A stretch of 64,000 bases of DNA from Cytobacillus oceanisediminis 2691 (GTDB taxonomy: Bacteria; Bacillota; Bacilli; Bacillales; Cytobacillaceae), in contig NZ_CP015506.1 in NCBI RefSeq assembly GCF_000294775.2, positions 1,463,501 to 1,527,500 of the forward strand, in the 5' to 3' direction. A model generated the notes under the pieces. That model made no database searches and was not told the origin of the DNA. It was given only the letters and a program-made list of their open reading frames with translations. The position numbers and the translations under genes were made by a program. Positions 56,200 through 63,995 of the stretch are shown here, piece by piece (the stretch's first letter is position 1; each line of letters starts with the position of its first letter).

Positions 56200-56230
56200 G
56201 AAAAGAAAAGCCCAGCTGGGCTTTTCTTCT
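56200..56230. terminator. Palindromic terminator after the 93-aa gene
   Basis: AGAAAAGCCCAG and CTGGGCTTTTCT (56204-56227) are a perfect 24-bp palindrome; it separates the helicase unit from int. Confidence 0.8.
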
Positions 56231-56237
56231 GTTTGTA

Positions 56238-56519
56238 TTAAGCAGTTTTATAAATTGAAGAATTATAAATTGAATATTTCTTTTCATTTGCTGTTGTAAT
56301 CCAGCTGATAAGTTTTCTTTCGTTATCATATTTGAACTCCTCTTTGAATTTAGAAGGGAAGCCCTTAAAGGAATATTCAAAGCTAATTTGCAAAGATTCG
56401 GGTCCATTAGTAAAACACATGTTTGAGATTTGTCCGCCTTTAGATAATATTTTGGTAAAAACATCAAGATAATGAATTTCAGGACTTATTTTTTTTGTCT
56501 CCCGGATAGTTTGTTTCAT
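56238..56519 (-). CDS. 93-aa protein paired with the prophage helicase
   Basis: Starts MKQTIRETKKISPEIHYLDV with a GGAGGAG site; 93 aa, soluble, with alternating strands (SLQISFEYSFKGF, RKLISWITTANEKKYSIYN). No family recognised. It begins 4 nt after the helicase stop and ends at a strong terminator, so both are one transcription unit. A partner, regulator or antitoxin-like role is possible but unproven. Confidence 0.65.
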   Translation of the reverse strand: MKQTIRETKKISPEIHYLDVFTKILSKGGQISNMCFTNGPESLQISFEYSFKGFPSKFKEEFKYDNERKLISWITTANEKKYSIYNSSIYKTA

Positions 56520-56523
56520 TTTC

Positions 56524-58524
56524 TTACTCCTCCTTTTTTGGATACTGCTTTAACCAGAAGGAAAGCTTTTCTATTACCCGATCTTTAGCTCTAGCAAAGT
56601 CAGCATCATTGTACAAAGATATATTTTTCTTAGATTCTTCATAAAGGGACTGTCTAATGTTTCTTGAGATAAATCCTATATTATTTATCTTTTCATTGTC
56701 AACAAGAGAATAATCCCTAACAAGATCAATATCCTCTTTAGCTAATGAAGACATTTTAAAAAATTCTTCTAATTTTGTATTTACCCAATTTATAAAGTCC
56801 TTACGTAAAGATTCGGCGACAATTAAGTCATTGAATGTATCATAGCTTGTATTAACCTTATTTTGTGTTTCAATTTCATGTTTTTCCAATAAAGTTTCAG
56901 CTTCTTTAATAGACAGGAAGCCTTTATCGACCATTTCCTGTAGTTTTAACCTGTATTGCTCTAATTTATCTTGTTCAGTTTGTAGAACAGCATCCAATGC
57001 TTGGTTATAGTTTTCTATACCGTCTTGTGTAAACGAATCATTTTTTCCAAGGTTATGCGGAGAAAATGCCGAGACATCAAGAAGAAAAGAAGCATTCAGA
57101 GAAGATAAATCTTCCTCACTTTCCCCATCTTTTTTAGCCGAATAAGGGTTAGGTTTTTTTTCAACGAAACCTAATTCGTCAAATTCAAAAGACAGTTGCT
57201 CAACTAAATCCTTCTTTTGTTTAAGCAATATTTGTCCGTATGTCTCTTGCTCTTTATAATATTCCCATAGCTTTTCTAAACCTAACTCCTGGTGATAAAC
57301 AACATTACAGAAGTTATCTAGGGGAGTAACATCTGGTGCCATTATTTTACGAAGCCCTCGGCCAACTGCCTGAGCATATGGCCCTAGGGTTTTGAAAGGC
57401 CTGAATAGTGAGATAATTGAAATGTTAGGGTTATCATAACCTTCACCTAACATTTGAATGCTGACCATAACATCATAAATGCCATTTGCAAAGTCATTTA
57501 ATCTTTGTTCAATTTCTTTATCGCTTAAGGTTTTGACACTAACATAGGTAGCTGTTAAGTCCAGTTCATTAAACCACCTGCAAACATCTTGTGCATGATC
57601 ATCATTGCAGGTTACCGCCAGCACTTGATGTTTAGGATAGCTTTTCCTTTTATTACTTAATATAGTCTTGGTTTTTTCGATTACTTGTTTAGAACATGAC
57701 TCAGACATCGCAATGGACTTACTAACAAAGTCATTACCCAATTCAATTTTAGCGTCTTGAAGGTTATATTTTTTTCCTGTATTACGGTCTGTAAAAGATA
57801 GTTCCCCTGGTACAGCTTCCTGCTTAACTATATTTTTTACTAGACCATCAGTAATAGCCTCACCCAGGGTATATTCAAAAATAGGATCATATTCGTGAGT
57901 TGAAATTGCCTGTTTATCACTTCGGAATGGGGTAGCAGTTAATTTAATGATCTTACTTGCTTTGAAATAGTCTAAAGCATCTTGCCACATTGTTGCTGCA
58001 ACATGGTGTGCCTCGTCAATAATTATCATGTCGAAAAAATCTTGATCAACCAATCGCATTAAATTCACTTCTTCATTACTACTTCCTAATTTATGTACAT
58101 TTGTGATCACTATGTCAGCTTCCCGTAATTTTTTTATGGTGATTTCCTTTGCACCATCATTTTTGGGATTATAACCCTGGTAAAGATAACTCTTTGGAAG
58201 GCTCTTTCTATCAAAAATTATATTTCTTTTTATCCAAAAGGTTTTTTCGGGATTTTGCACCGAATCAAAATGACTATAAACGGTTTTTCTAACTATCTTT
58301 CCTGGTGTTATGATTAAAACCTTGCCATTTGAAATTCCAAAAGGAAGAATTGACATTACACCAGTTTTTCCTGAACCAGTAGGCATTACAATTAATGTTT
58401 CCCGATGATTCCAGTCTTTAAATTCGGTATAATGAGCAAGTGCTGCATTATATGCCTGAAGTTGCACGTTAAATAAAGCTGCATTTCTATCAATATTTGC
58501 TTTAACCTTCTGAAAAATAGTCAT
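56524..58524 (-). CDS. Prophage SF2 DEAH helicase (SSL2-like)
   Basis: 666 aa; I chose ATG 58524 after GGAGTGGAG. Helicase motifs: Walker A MPTGSGKT (residues 47-54), D170-E-A-H173 in IIIDEAHH, motif III LTATPFR near 195, motif V/VI region QMLGEGYDNPNI and QAVGRGLRK. The last ~200 residues are a coiled-coil-rich extension with no known domain (TEQDKLEQYRLKLQEMVDKG onward). Nucleic-acid translocase activity is expected; defence role is inferred from place. Confidence 0.85.
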   Translation of the reverse strand: MTIFQKVKANIDRNAALFNVQLQAYNAALAHYTEFKDWNHRETLIVMPTGSGKTGVMSILPFGISNGKVLIITPGKIVRKTVYSHFDSVQNPEKTFWIKRNIIFDRKSLPKSYLYQGYNPKNDGAKEITIKKLREADIVITNVHKLGSSNEEVNLMRLVDQDFFDMIIIDEAHHVAATMWQDALDYFKASKIIKLTATPFRSDKQAISTHEYDPIFEYTLGEAITDGLVKNIVKQEAVPGELSFTDRNTGKKYNLQDAKIELGNDFVSKSIAMSESCSKQVIEKTKTILSNKRKSYPKHQVLAVTCNDDHAQDVCRWFNELDLTATYVSVKTLSDKEIEQRLNDFANGIYDVMVSIQMLGEGYDNPNISIISLFRPFKTLGPYAQAVGRGLRKIMAPDVTPLDNFCNVVYHQELGLEKLWEYYKEQETYGQILLKQKKDLVEQLSFEFDELGFVEKKPNPYSAKKDGESEEDLSSLNASFLLDVSAFSPHNLGKNDSFTQDGIENYNQALDAVLQTEQDKLEQYRLKLQEMVDKGFLSIKEAETLLEKHEIETQNKVNTSYDTFNDLIVAESLRKDFINWVNTKLEEFFKMSSLAKEDIDLVRDYSLVDNEKINNIGFISRNIRQSLYEESKKNISLYNDADFARAKDRVIEKLSFWLKQYPKKEE

Positions 58525-58605
58525 AAATAACTCCACTCCAATCAATAATAAGTTAGTTTTTAATATTTAGATATTAAAATATTTAGTACGTCTAATTGAT
58601 TGCTT

Positions 58606-58634
58606 ATTGTATTAATGATAATAGTGTCTAACAA
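58606..58634 (-). promoter_or_regulatory. Sigma-A promoter of the helicase unit
   Basis: Minus strand TTGTTA (58634-58629), 17-nt spacer, TACAAT (58611-58606), ~80 nt before the helicase start. It lies downstream of the ImmA gene, so the unit can be expressed from the prophage independently of the early regions. Confidence 0.65.
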
Positions 58635-58772
58635 TCTTTTCTAGTTTTAAGAAAGTTAAATTATTAAAATCATCCCCTTAATTATGAATTTATGGGTATA
58701 AAACCCAGTGATACCTAAAATAAAAACACGTATTAATCACGTGGTCAGTTTGGTTCAAGTAAATATACCTAT

Positions 58773-59213
58773 CTAGTGTTTAAATTTTTTTAAGTAAGCA
58801 ACTTCTCTTGGCACACCATATATTTCAGCAATTTCATAGATTGAAAGATGTGTATCTTCATATTCACTTAGACATTCGTCTGGAAGTAGCAACTCTACAG
58901 CGAATTGACTTGCTTGCCTTTCGTATTTGCTTTCTGGAAAGAAAGTATTCTTCTTAAGAAATGAAGCATTATGTTTGGGGTGAAGAACCGAGTGACCTAA
59001 TTCATGCCCCATGACAAAATTACGGACTTTGCCTAAGTTGTTATTTATAAATATGAATTTATTTTTTCTCTCATATTTGTACATTCCTTGGACTTCATCC
59101 GTAAAATCCCATGGTACAACATGGACACCTAGTTTCTCAGCGATTAGAAAAGGATCTCTTGTCTTGAATTTCTTAATTAATCTTTGAACTTCAGCAACAA
59201 TAAAATCCTTCAT
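58773..59213 (-). CDS. ImmA/IrrE-type metallopeptidase
   Basis: 146 aa with zinc motif HELGH in VMGHELGHSVLHPKH. In ICEBs1 and related phages ImmA cleaves the ImmR-type repressor upon DNA damage and starts induction (established). It follows the repressor gene after 5 nt; together they are the immunity module. Confidence 0.93.
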   Translation of the reverse strand: MKDFIVAEVQRLIKKFKTRDPFLIAEKLGVHVVPWDFTDEVQGMYKYERKNKFIFINNNLGKVRNFVMGHELGHSVLHPKHNASFLKKNTFFPESKYERQASQFAVELLLPDECLSEYEDTHLSIYEIAEIYGVPREVAYLKKFKH

Positions 59214-59218
59214 CTAAA

Positions 59219-59647
59219 TCAGTCCTGTTTATCACGATATTTCTTAGGAATATACTTTTTGTTAATCCTGGTGGCTTGTCTAATTGCATATTCCATGGCA
59301 TCCATGATTGATTCCTTTGCTTCCTCGCTAATCGGTTCCCCCATTAACATATAGCCATCATCTTCAGAAAGGTCCTGACGAATTTTCTCCATTCTTTTTG
59401 CAATGTCTTTTTCATCTTTGCTTTGCAAATTTGCATTTGATTTTTGGAAATCAGACCTACCTAATAGATAATCTGTCTCCACTTCATATAGATCTGCAAG
59501 CTTTTTTAGAGTTTCAGTATCTGGGTCTCTGTAATCTCTTTCATAATTGGAAAGAACTGCGTTTGTGATACCGACTTTCTCAGCAACTTCTTTTTGTGAC
59601 CATTTTCTTTTCTCTCTTTCCTTTTTTAAACGAATACCTAAACTCAT
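59219..59647 (-). CDS. Xre-family phage repressor (ImmR-like)
   Basis: 142 aa. N-terminal HTH_3 domain (LKKEREKRKWSQKEVAEKVG, NAVLSNYERDYRDPDTETL), C-terminal part probably contacted by ImmA. Divergent from the Cro-like gene; likely binds the AACNNNACGTT sites in between. Confidence 0.92.
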   Translation of the reverse strand: MSLGIRLKKEREKRKWSQKEVAEKVGITNAVLSNYERDYRDPDTETLKKLADLYEVETDYLLGRSDFQKSNANLQSKDEKDIAKRMEKIRQDLSEDDGYMLMGEPISEEAKESIMDAMEYAIRQATRINKKYIPKKYRDKQD

Positions 59648-59715
59648 GAAAAATCACCAGATCCTAATTCCATATTTTTTACAATATCTTATATTAGATT
59701 ATTTTATATTAAATA

Positions 59716-59821
59716 AACGCTACGTTAAACACAATAAACAAAAAGTTGATTATTTTTAAATTTGATGTTGACATTAAACGAAACGTTGATATAATAAAAC
59801 TATAATTTTAAACTTTACGTT
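59716..59821. promoter_or_regulatory. Lysogeny control region with three operator repeats
   Basis: Three copies of an 11-bp element AACNNNACGTT: AACGCTACGTT (59716-59726), AACGAAACGTT (59777-59787) and AACTTTACGTT (59811-59821). The middle one sits inside the rightward promoter TTGACA (59768-59773)-16-TATAAT (59790-59795). Confidence 0.65.
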
Positions 59822-59840
59822 TAATTTTGGAGGTGATGAT

Positions 59841-60068
59841 ATGAAATTACATGAAAAAATTAGAGCAGTAAGAAAAGCTAAGAATATTAGCCAGATAGTA
59901 ATTTCTAATAAGTTAAACATTACAGTTCAGTCATACAGTATGAAAGAGACTGGAAAAAGACCAATAACAACAAACGAATTAGAAATTATATCTAACATAT
60001 TAGGAGTTTCCCCTTCAAATTTTTTTGATAAAGAATTCAACATAAAGTTGAATAAGACCACGGCATAA
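59841..60068 (+). CDS. Cro-like Xre regulator
   Basis: 75 aa, HTH_3 fold: KIRAVRKAKNISQIVISNKL, then QSYSMKETGKRPITTNELEI. ATG 59841 has TTGGAGGTGATG. First gene of the rightward early operon, opposite the repressor. Confidence 0.88.
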   Translation: MKLHEKIRAVRKAKNISQIVISNKLNITVQSYSMKETGKRPITTNELEIISNILGVSPSNFFDKEFNIKLNKTTA

Positions 60069-60082
60069 TAGGAGGTAAAAGA

Positions 60083-60310
60083 ATGGAGCTCAGAAAGTTA
60101 ATTTCCCAGGATCATTTCAAAGTGCAGCGAAAAACACTCACAGCTCAGGAAGTGGCAGATTATATTGGTGTCCATCCTGACACGATTTATACGATGGTCC
60201 GTGAAAAGCAAATCCCGCATTTCAGAGTTAGACGGAGAATCTTCTTTTCCTTGGAAACAATAAATGCCTGGATGCGAGACCAAGAACAAAAAAGTCTGGA
60301 GGCTATGTAA
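60083..60310 (+). CDS. Excisionase-type helix-turn-helix protein
   Basis: 75 aa, MerR-like HTH_17: LTAQEVADYIGVHPDTIYTM then VREKQIPHFRVRRRIFFSLE. Could direct excision or regulate early genes. ATAGGAGG site; coupled to the next gene (TAAATG). Confidence 0.85.
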   Translation: MELRKLISQDHFKVQRKTLTAQEVADYIGVHPDTIYTMVREKQIPHFRVRRRIFFSLETINAWMRDQEQKSLEAM

Positions 60311-61012
60311 ATGAATCAATTGCAGCCTATTTGCCAAAGAGGTAAGCGAGTATTAACAACCACTCAGCTTGCAGCAGCTTTTGGAACAGAAGCAAAAATT
60401 ATTAACCGGAACTTTCAAAGAAATGCTGATCGGTATGTTCAAGGCAAACATTATTTTGCCTTATCCGGAGAAGAATTACGGGAATTCAAAGGGTCACGTC
60501 AATTTGACGACAGCCTTAAATTTACTTCTATTCTCTATCTTTGGACTGAAAAAGGAGCTTGGCTTCACGCTAAATCACTAAATACTGAGCAAGCATGGGA
60601 TGCATATGAAAGGCTGGTCGATGAATACTACACGATTAAAGAAGACATGGTTCCTCTATCAAAAGATCAGGCTCTGGTAACGGTGCTGAGAACAACTGCA
60701 GATCTTATGGAGGATACTCAAACCATTAAAGCTGAACAACATAAAATCAGAAAGTTAGTCTATGAGATTGATCATAAAGTCGAAGAGCATATCACTCTAT
60801 CCAGTGGCGAACAACGACGTGTGCAGAAAGGAATCGCTCAAAAGGTTTATGAGCTGGAAAGTAATCCAGAGTTCCGTTCAAAGCTATTTAGGGAACTACA
60901 TCGAGAATTAAAGAACCGTTTTGGTGTAGCAAGCTACAAAGACATTAAGAGAAAGGAGCTTCAATCAGCCCTCAGCTACATAGAAAACTGGTTTCCTAGA
61001 AAAGTTTCGTGA
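60311..61012 (+). CDS. Antirepressor-like ORF6N/ORF6C protein
   Basis: 233 aa. ORF6N region ~10-115 (KRVLTTTQLAAAFGTEAKII, FTSILYLWTEKGAWLHAKSL) and a helical C-terminal ORF6C-type part (GVASYKDIKRKELQSALSYI). Such phage proteins counteract repressors or modulate early expression; direct function here is unproven. Confidence 0.85.
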   Translation: MNQLQPICQRGKRVLTTTQLAAAFGTEAKIINRNFQRNADRYVQGKHYFALSGEELREFKGSRQFDDSLKFTSILYLWTEKGAWLHAKSLNTEQAWDAYERLVDEYYTIKEDMVPLSKDQALVTVLRTTADLMEDTQTIKAEQHKIRKLVYEIDHKVEEHITLSSGEQRRVQKGIAQKVYELESNPEFRSKLFRELHRELKNRFGVASYKDIKRKELQSALSYIENWFPRKVS

Positions 61013-61067
61013 GCGAAGGCACCGAACGAAGCTGCCAGGCTCTAAAAGATTCGGTGCACTTCCTTTC

Positions 61068-61134
61068 ATCTATTAATTTTAATAACAATCTATTAATTTG
61101 TCGGTTCCATACTGGAACCTTTCCAAATTGGAAC
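61068..61134. repeat. Two direct repeats and two tandem palindromes upstream of the HTH gene
   Basis: ATCTATTAATTT at 61068-61079 and 61088-61099 (20-bp period), then GGTTCCATACTGGAACC (61103-61119) and TTCCAAATTGGAA (61121-61133), adjacent dyads with related half-sites. Operator-like; regulator unknown. Confidence 0.6.
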
Positions 61135-61155
61135 ATAGAAGGGAGGGAAGAAGGA

Positions 61156-61419
61156 TTGACTTTCGGCGCAGTATTGAAAGCATGCCGGGAGCGAGCAGGT
61201 CTTACACAGGAGGAAATCGCAGAGAAGCTTCATCGTTCACGGAGTTGTATTTCAAAATTTGAAACAGATAAAAAAACATTAGATGTCGCTACTTTAATCA
61301 AGTGGGCAGATGTTACCTCAGCTAAAGATGTGGCATGTGCCATTGTGACAGGGGTAGATCCAGTGATGATATTGCAGCAGTTAATGCCGTTGATAGGAGG
61401 AATAATCCAATGGTTTTAA
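61156..61419 (+). CDS. Xre-type helix-turn-helix protein
   Basis: 87 aa from TTG 61156 (GGAGGGAAGAAGG site): MTFGAVLKACRERAGLTQEE, then an HTH SRSCISKFETDKKTLDVATL. A hydrophobic tail (PVMILQQLMPLIGGIIQWF) may anchor or dimerise it. A longer GTG-started form from 61009 would run through the operator repeats and is unlikely. Confidence 0.75.
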   Translation: MTFGAVLKACRERAGLTQEEIAEKLHRSRSCISKFETDKKTLDVATLIKWADVTSAKDVACAIVTGVDPVMILQQLMPLIGGIIQWF

Positions 61420-61520
61420 CCAGAAAAGAGAAGCTGGAACAATTGATTAAGAAATTAAAGAGCCAAGGAGTAAAGATTGATTGGGCTGCTAGAATCTGTT
61501 CTCCAAAGGAGGGTTCATAA
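61410..61520 (+). CDS. 36-aa phage microprotein
   Basis: MVLTRKEKLEQLIKKLKSQG then VKIDWAARICSPKEGS. GGAGG 9 nt upstream; it overlaps the HTH gene stop by 10 nt. Basic helix, unknown function. Confidence 0.6.
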   Translation: MVLTRKEKLEQLIKKLKSQGVKIDWAARICSPKEGS

Positions 61521-61625
61521 GTGGACTTGGGTTATGTCCTAGCTATGATTTTCGGAACCTATTTTATTTTCATCATGGGAATTTTAATTGGGGATTTTAC
61601 TTCAAATCAAAAAGAAAAGCAGTAA
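61521..61625 (+). CDS. 34-aa single-span membrane microprotein
   Basis: GTG start right after the previous stop, AAAGGAGGG site. One helix (VLAMIFGTYFIFIMGILIG) and a polar tail. Unknown phage protein. Confidence 0.6.
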   Translation: MDLGYVLAMIFGTYFIFIMGILIGDFTSNQKEKQ

Positions 61626-61643
61626 GCTCACCACAGCTCACTG
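61618..61643 (+). other. Hairpin at the end of the microprotein genes
   Basis: GCAGTAAGCT faces AGCTCACTGC with one mismatch; no T-run. Confidence 0.4.
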
Positions 61644-61710
61644 CCACTTAATCGTCGATACTTCTATTCTAACACCACTAGAATAGGGCGGCAAGAACCT
61701 TTGTTCCTGT

Positions 61711-61770
61711 CGCGATAAGTCGGAACGAATATCTGCCATTCCCCCATCATCTACGTTTCGGCTTATCGCG
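61711..61770 (+). ncRNA. Conserved-looking RNA stem, possible structured element
   Basis: CGCGATAAGTCGGAACG (61711-61727) pairs along 17 bp with CGTTTCGGCTTATCGCG (61754-61770) over a 26-nt loop. The only two departures are G.U wobbles, which suggests folding as RNA. It lies in a 185-nt gap before yqaI. Confidence 0.4.
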
Positions 61771-61810
61771 GTGTGAATAAAGCACCTAATACATAGAGAG
61801 GAGGATAAAA

Positions 61811-62014
61811 ATGAATCATCCTATGATTGACCAAATAGAGAGGTCTGGATACCCGAATATGGTCGAACAGCCTGAACACGTGGGGCTAGATTATTTTGGT
61901 GATGAAATGCTTTTTGGTGATGACATTGTTGAATATGACGGTGAAATTATTTTGAGGGATAACTTGGAACGGTATTTAACAGAGGTCATGGGATTTGAAT
62001 TTAAAACAGTATAA
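61811..62014 (+). CDS. yqaI: YqaI-like phage protein
   Basis: 67 aa, acidic. The C-terminal EIILRDNLERYLTEVMGFEF matches the YqaI protein of the B. subtilis skin element, as I recall it. Precedes yqaJ as in skin. Function unknown. GAGGAGG site. Confidence 0.8.
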   Translation: MNHPMIDQIERSGYPNMVEQPEHVGLDYFGDEMLFGDDIVEYDGEIILRDNLERYLTEVMGFEFKTV

Positions 62015-62124
62015 AAAGACACCTGTTGGGAGGCAGGTGTCCGGGTTCGATGAAAATCGAAAAAACAATTATAGTACCGTCATTGTAGCATATAGGCCCC
62101 TGGCGGTAAAGGGAGGACTCAATA

Positions 62125-63066
62125 GTGGCCATTAATGCAGTATGTACAAAAGAAATGAGCCGTTATGAATGGCTGCAAGAACGGGCTAAAGGAATCGGCG
62201 GGAGTGATGCTGGAATCATCCTTGGTGTTAATAAGTTTCGTACACCTTTTGAGCTTTGGCTAGAAAAAACTGGCCAGGTCGAACCACATGAAAATGATAA
62301 TGAAGCAATTTACTGGGGAAATCAAATGGAAAATGTGGTTGCCAAGGAGTTTGAAAAGCGTACAGGTAAAAAGGTGCGCCGAACAAATTTCATGTACAGC
62401 CATGTCAAGTATCCATTTATAAAAGCAAACGTTGATCGTTTAGTTGTTGGAGAATCAGCAGTTTTGGAATGCAAGACAGCTAGTGCCTACCTCGCTAAAG
62501 AGTGGGAAGGTGAAGAAGTTCCGGCAAGCTACCTTGTGCAGCTCCAACATTATCTTGGAGTTACAGACAAGGAAAAGGGTTATATCGCTGTCCTTGTCGG
62601 CGGAAACAAGTTCATCTGGAAGGAAGTAGAGCGAGACCAGGAGCTTATCGAGATGATTTTCAATGCTGAAAAGCATTTTTGGGAATATCACGTACTGCAA
62701 GGGCATGCTCCAGAGCTAGACGGATCCAGCGCAGCTGAGAAGTATTTGAAAGAGAAGTACGATCGTGCTGAGAAGGATAAAGAAATTGTCCTTCCATCTG
62801 ATTATAAGGATTTACTGGTTCAATATGAGAAATTGAAATCCGATGAAAAGCTGATTAAAATTGCAAAAACGGAAATTGAAAACAAATTAAAAGAAGTATT
62901 GAAGGATGCTGAAACAGGTATTACTGATCAATTTATAGTCACTTGGAAGAATCAGAGCAGAAAAAGTGTAGATTCGAAAGCTCTGAAAGAGAAGTATCCG
63001 GACATTTACAAAAAAGTTTTGAAAGAATCCTCGTTCCGAAAATTTGCTGTAAAGGAGATTAATTGA
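62125..63066 (+). CDS. yqaJ: YqaJ-type phage exonuclease
   Basis: 313 aa, lambda-exonuclease-like PD-(D/E)xK nuclease. GIGGSDAGIILGVNKFRTPF is the YqaJ N-motif and the catalytic E-x-K is in LECKTASAYLAKE. It trims DNA ends to make single strands for the RecT annealer encoded next. Start is GTG 62125 (GGGAGGA site). It overlaps recT by 1 nt (TGATG). Confidence 0.93.
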   Translation: MAINAVCTKEMSRYEWLQERAKGIGGSDAGIILGVNKFRTPFELWLEKTGQVEPHENDNEAIYWGNQMENVVAKEFEKRTGKKVRRTNFMYSHVKYPFIKANVDRLVVGESAVLECKTASAYLAKEWEGEEVPASYLVQLQHYLGVTDKEKGYIAVLVGGNKFIWKEVERDQELIEMIFNAEKHFWEYHVLQGHAPELDGSSAAEKYLKEKYDRAEKDKEIVLPSDYKDLLVQYEKLKSDEKLIKIAKTEIENKLKEVLKDAETGITDQFIVTWKNQSRKSVDSKALKEKYPDIYKKVLKESSFRKFAVKEIN

Positions 63067-63995
63067 TGGCGACCAATACAGAATTGAAGAATCAATTAGC
63101 AAATAGACAGGAGGCAGCAGCAAAGCAAGTTTCAGCTCAGTCGCTTGGCCTTAAAAGTTTACTAAATACGCCAACAATGCAAAAGAAATTTGAACAAGTA
63201 TTAGCCAATAAAGCACCACAATTTATGGCATCGGTTCTTAATTTATATAACGGAGATGCCAGTCTGAGGGAAGCTGAGCCTATGTCCATTGTATCCAGTG
63301 CAATGGTTGCTGCCTCTCTCGATCTTCCAGTGGATAAAAACTTAGGTTATGCCTGGATAGTCGCATTTTATGATTCGAAAAAGGGATATAAGGCAGCCCA
63401 GTTCCAGCTAGGATATAAAGGCTACATTCAGCTGGCTTTAAGAAGCGGACAGTACAAAGCGATTAACGTGATACCAGTGTATGAAGGGGAGCTTCTAAAG
63501 TGGAATCGTCTGACAGAGGAAATAGATCTTGATTTAGATGCAAAGAAAAGTGATAAGGTTATCGGTTACTGCGGTTACTTTAAATTGGTCAATGGCTTTG
63601 AAAAAACGGTTTATTGGACTCGGGACGAAATAGAGGCGCACAGGATTAAGCATAACAAGGCAAAAGATAAGAAATCACTTAATAATGTCTGGCGTTCTGA
63701 TTACGATGCCATGGCAATGAAAACGGTTCTTAGGAACATGTTAGGCAAATGGGGCATCTTGTCCATCGAAATGCAAAAAGCATTCTCAGAAGATGAGCAG
63801 GAACGTGAGGTAAAAGATATTACGGATGAGGCCAATGAGTATGATGAGCCAATTCAGTACGACTCTCCAAGCAAGGAAGAGCATGTATCAGATGAAGAGC
63901 CTGAAATTATTGATACGGATCAAAAGAAGAAAAAAACTAGTAAAAATATGTCCGCCCAGGAATCATTGGACATAGATTTTGAAGATGCAGAGTAA
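63066..63995 (+). CDS. recT: RecT-family single-strand annealing protein (YqaK)
   Basis: 309 aa, complete in the window. Family pattern: ALDLPVDKNLGYAWIVAFYD, YKAAQFQLGYKGYIQLALRS and YDAMAMKTVLRNMLGKWGIL. An acidic C-terminal tail with Lys patch follows. ATG 63066 overlaps the yqaJ stop. Works with YqaJ in phage recombination or replication. Confidence 0.94.
   Translation: MATNTELKNQLANRQEAAAKQVSAQSLGLKSLLNTPTMQKKFEQVLANKAPQFMASVLNLYNGDASLREAEPMSIVSSAMVAASLDLPVDKNLGYAWIVAFYDSKKGYKAAQFQLGYKGYIQLALRSGQYKAINVIPVYEGELLKWNRLTEEIDLDLDAKKSDKVIGYCGYFKLVNGFEKTVYWTRDEIEAHRIKHNKAKDKKSLNNVWRSDYDAMAMKTVLRNMLGKWGILSIEMQKAFSEDEQEREVKDITDEANEYDEPIQYDSPSKEEHVSDEEPEIIDTDQKKKKTSKNMSAQESLDIDFEDAE

Noticed and set aside
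56072-56467. 131-codon minus-strand open frame overlapping the 93-aa gene and int start
   Set aside because: It has no ribosome site, overlaps two better-supported genes and has random-looking composition.
61009-61155. N-terminal extension of the 87-aa HTH gene from GTG 61009
   Set aside because: It runs through the direct repeats and palindromes, and the strong ribosome site precedes TTG 61156.
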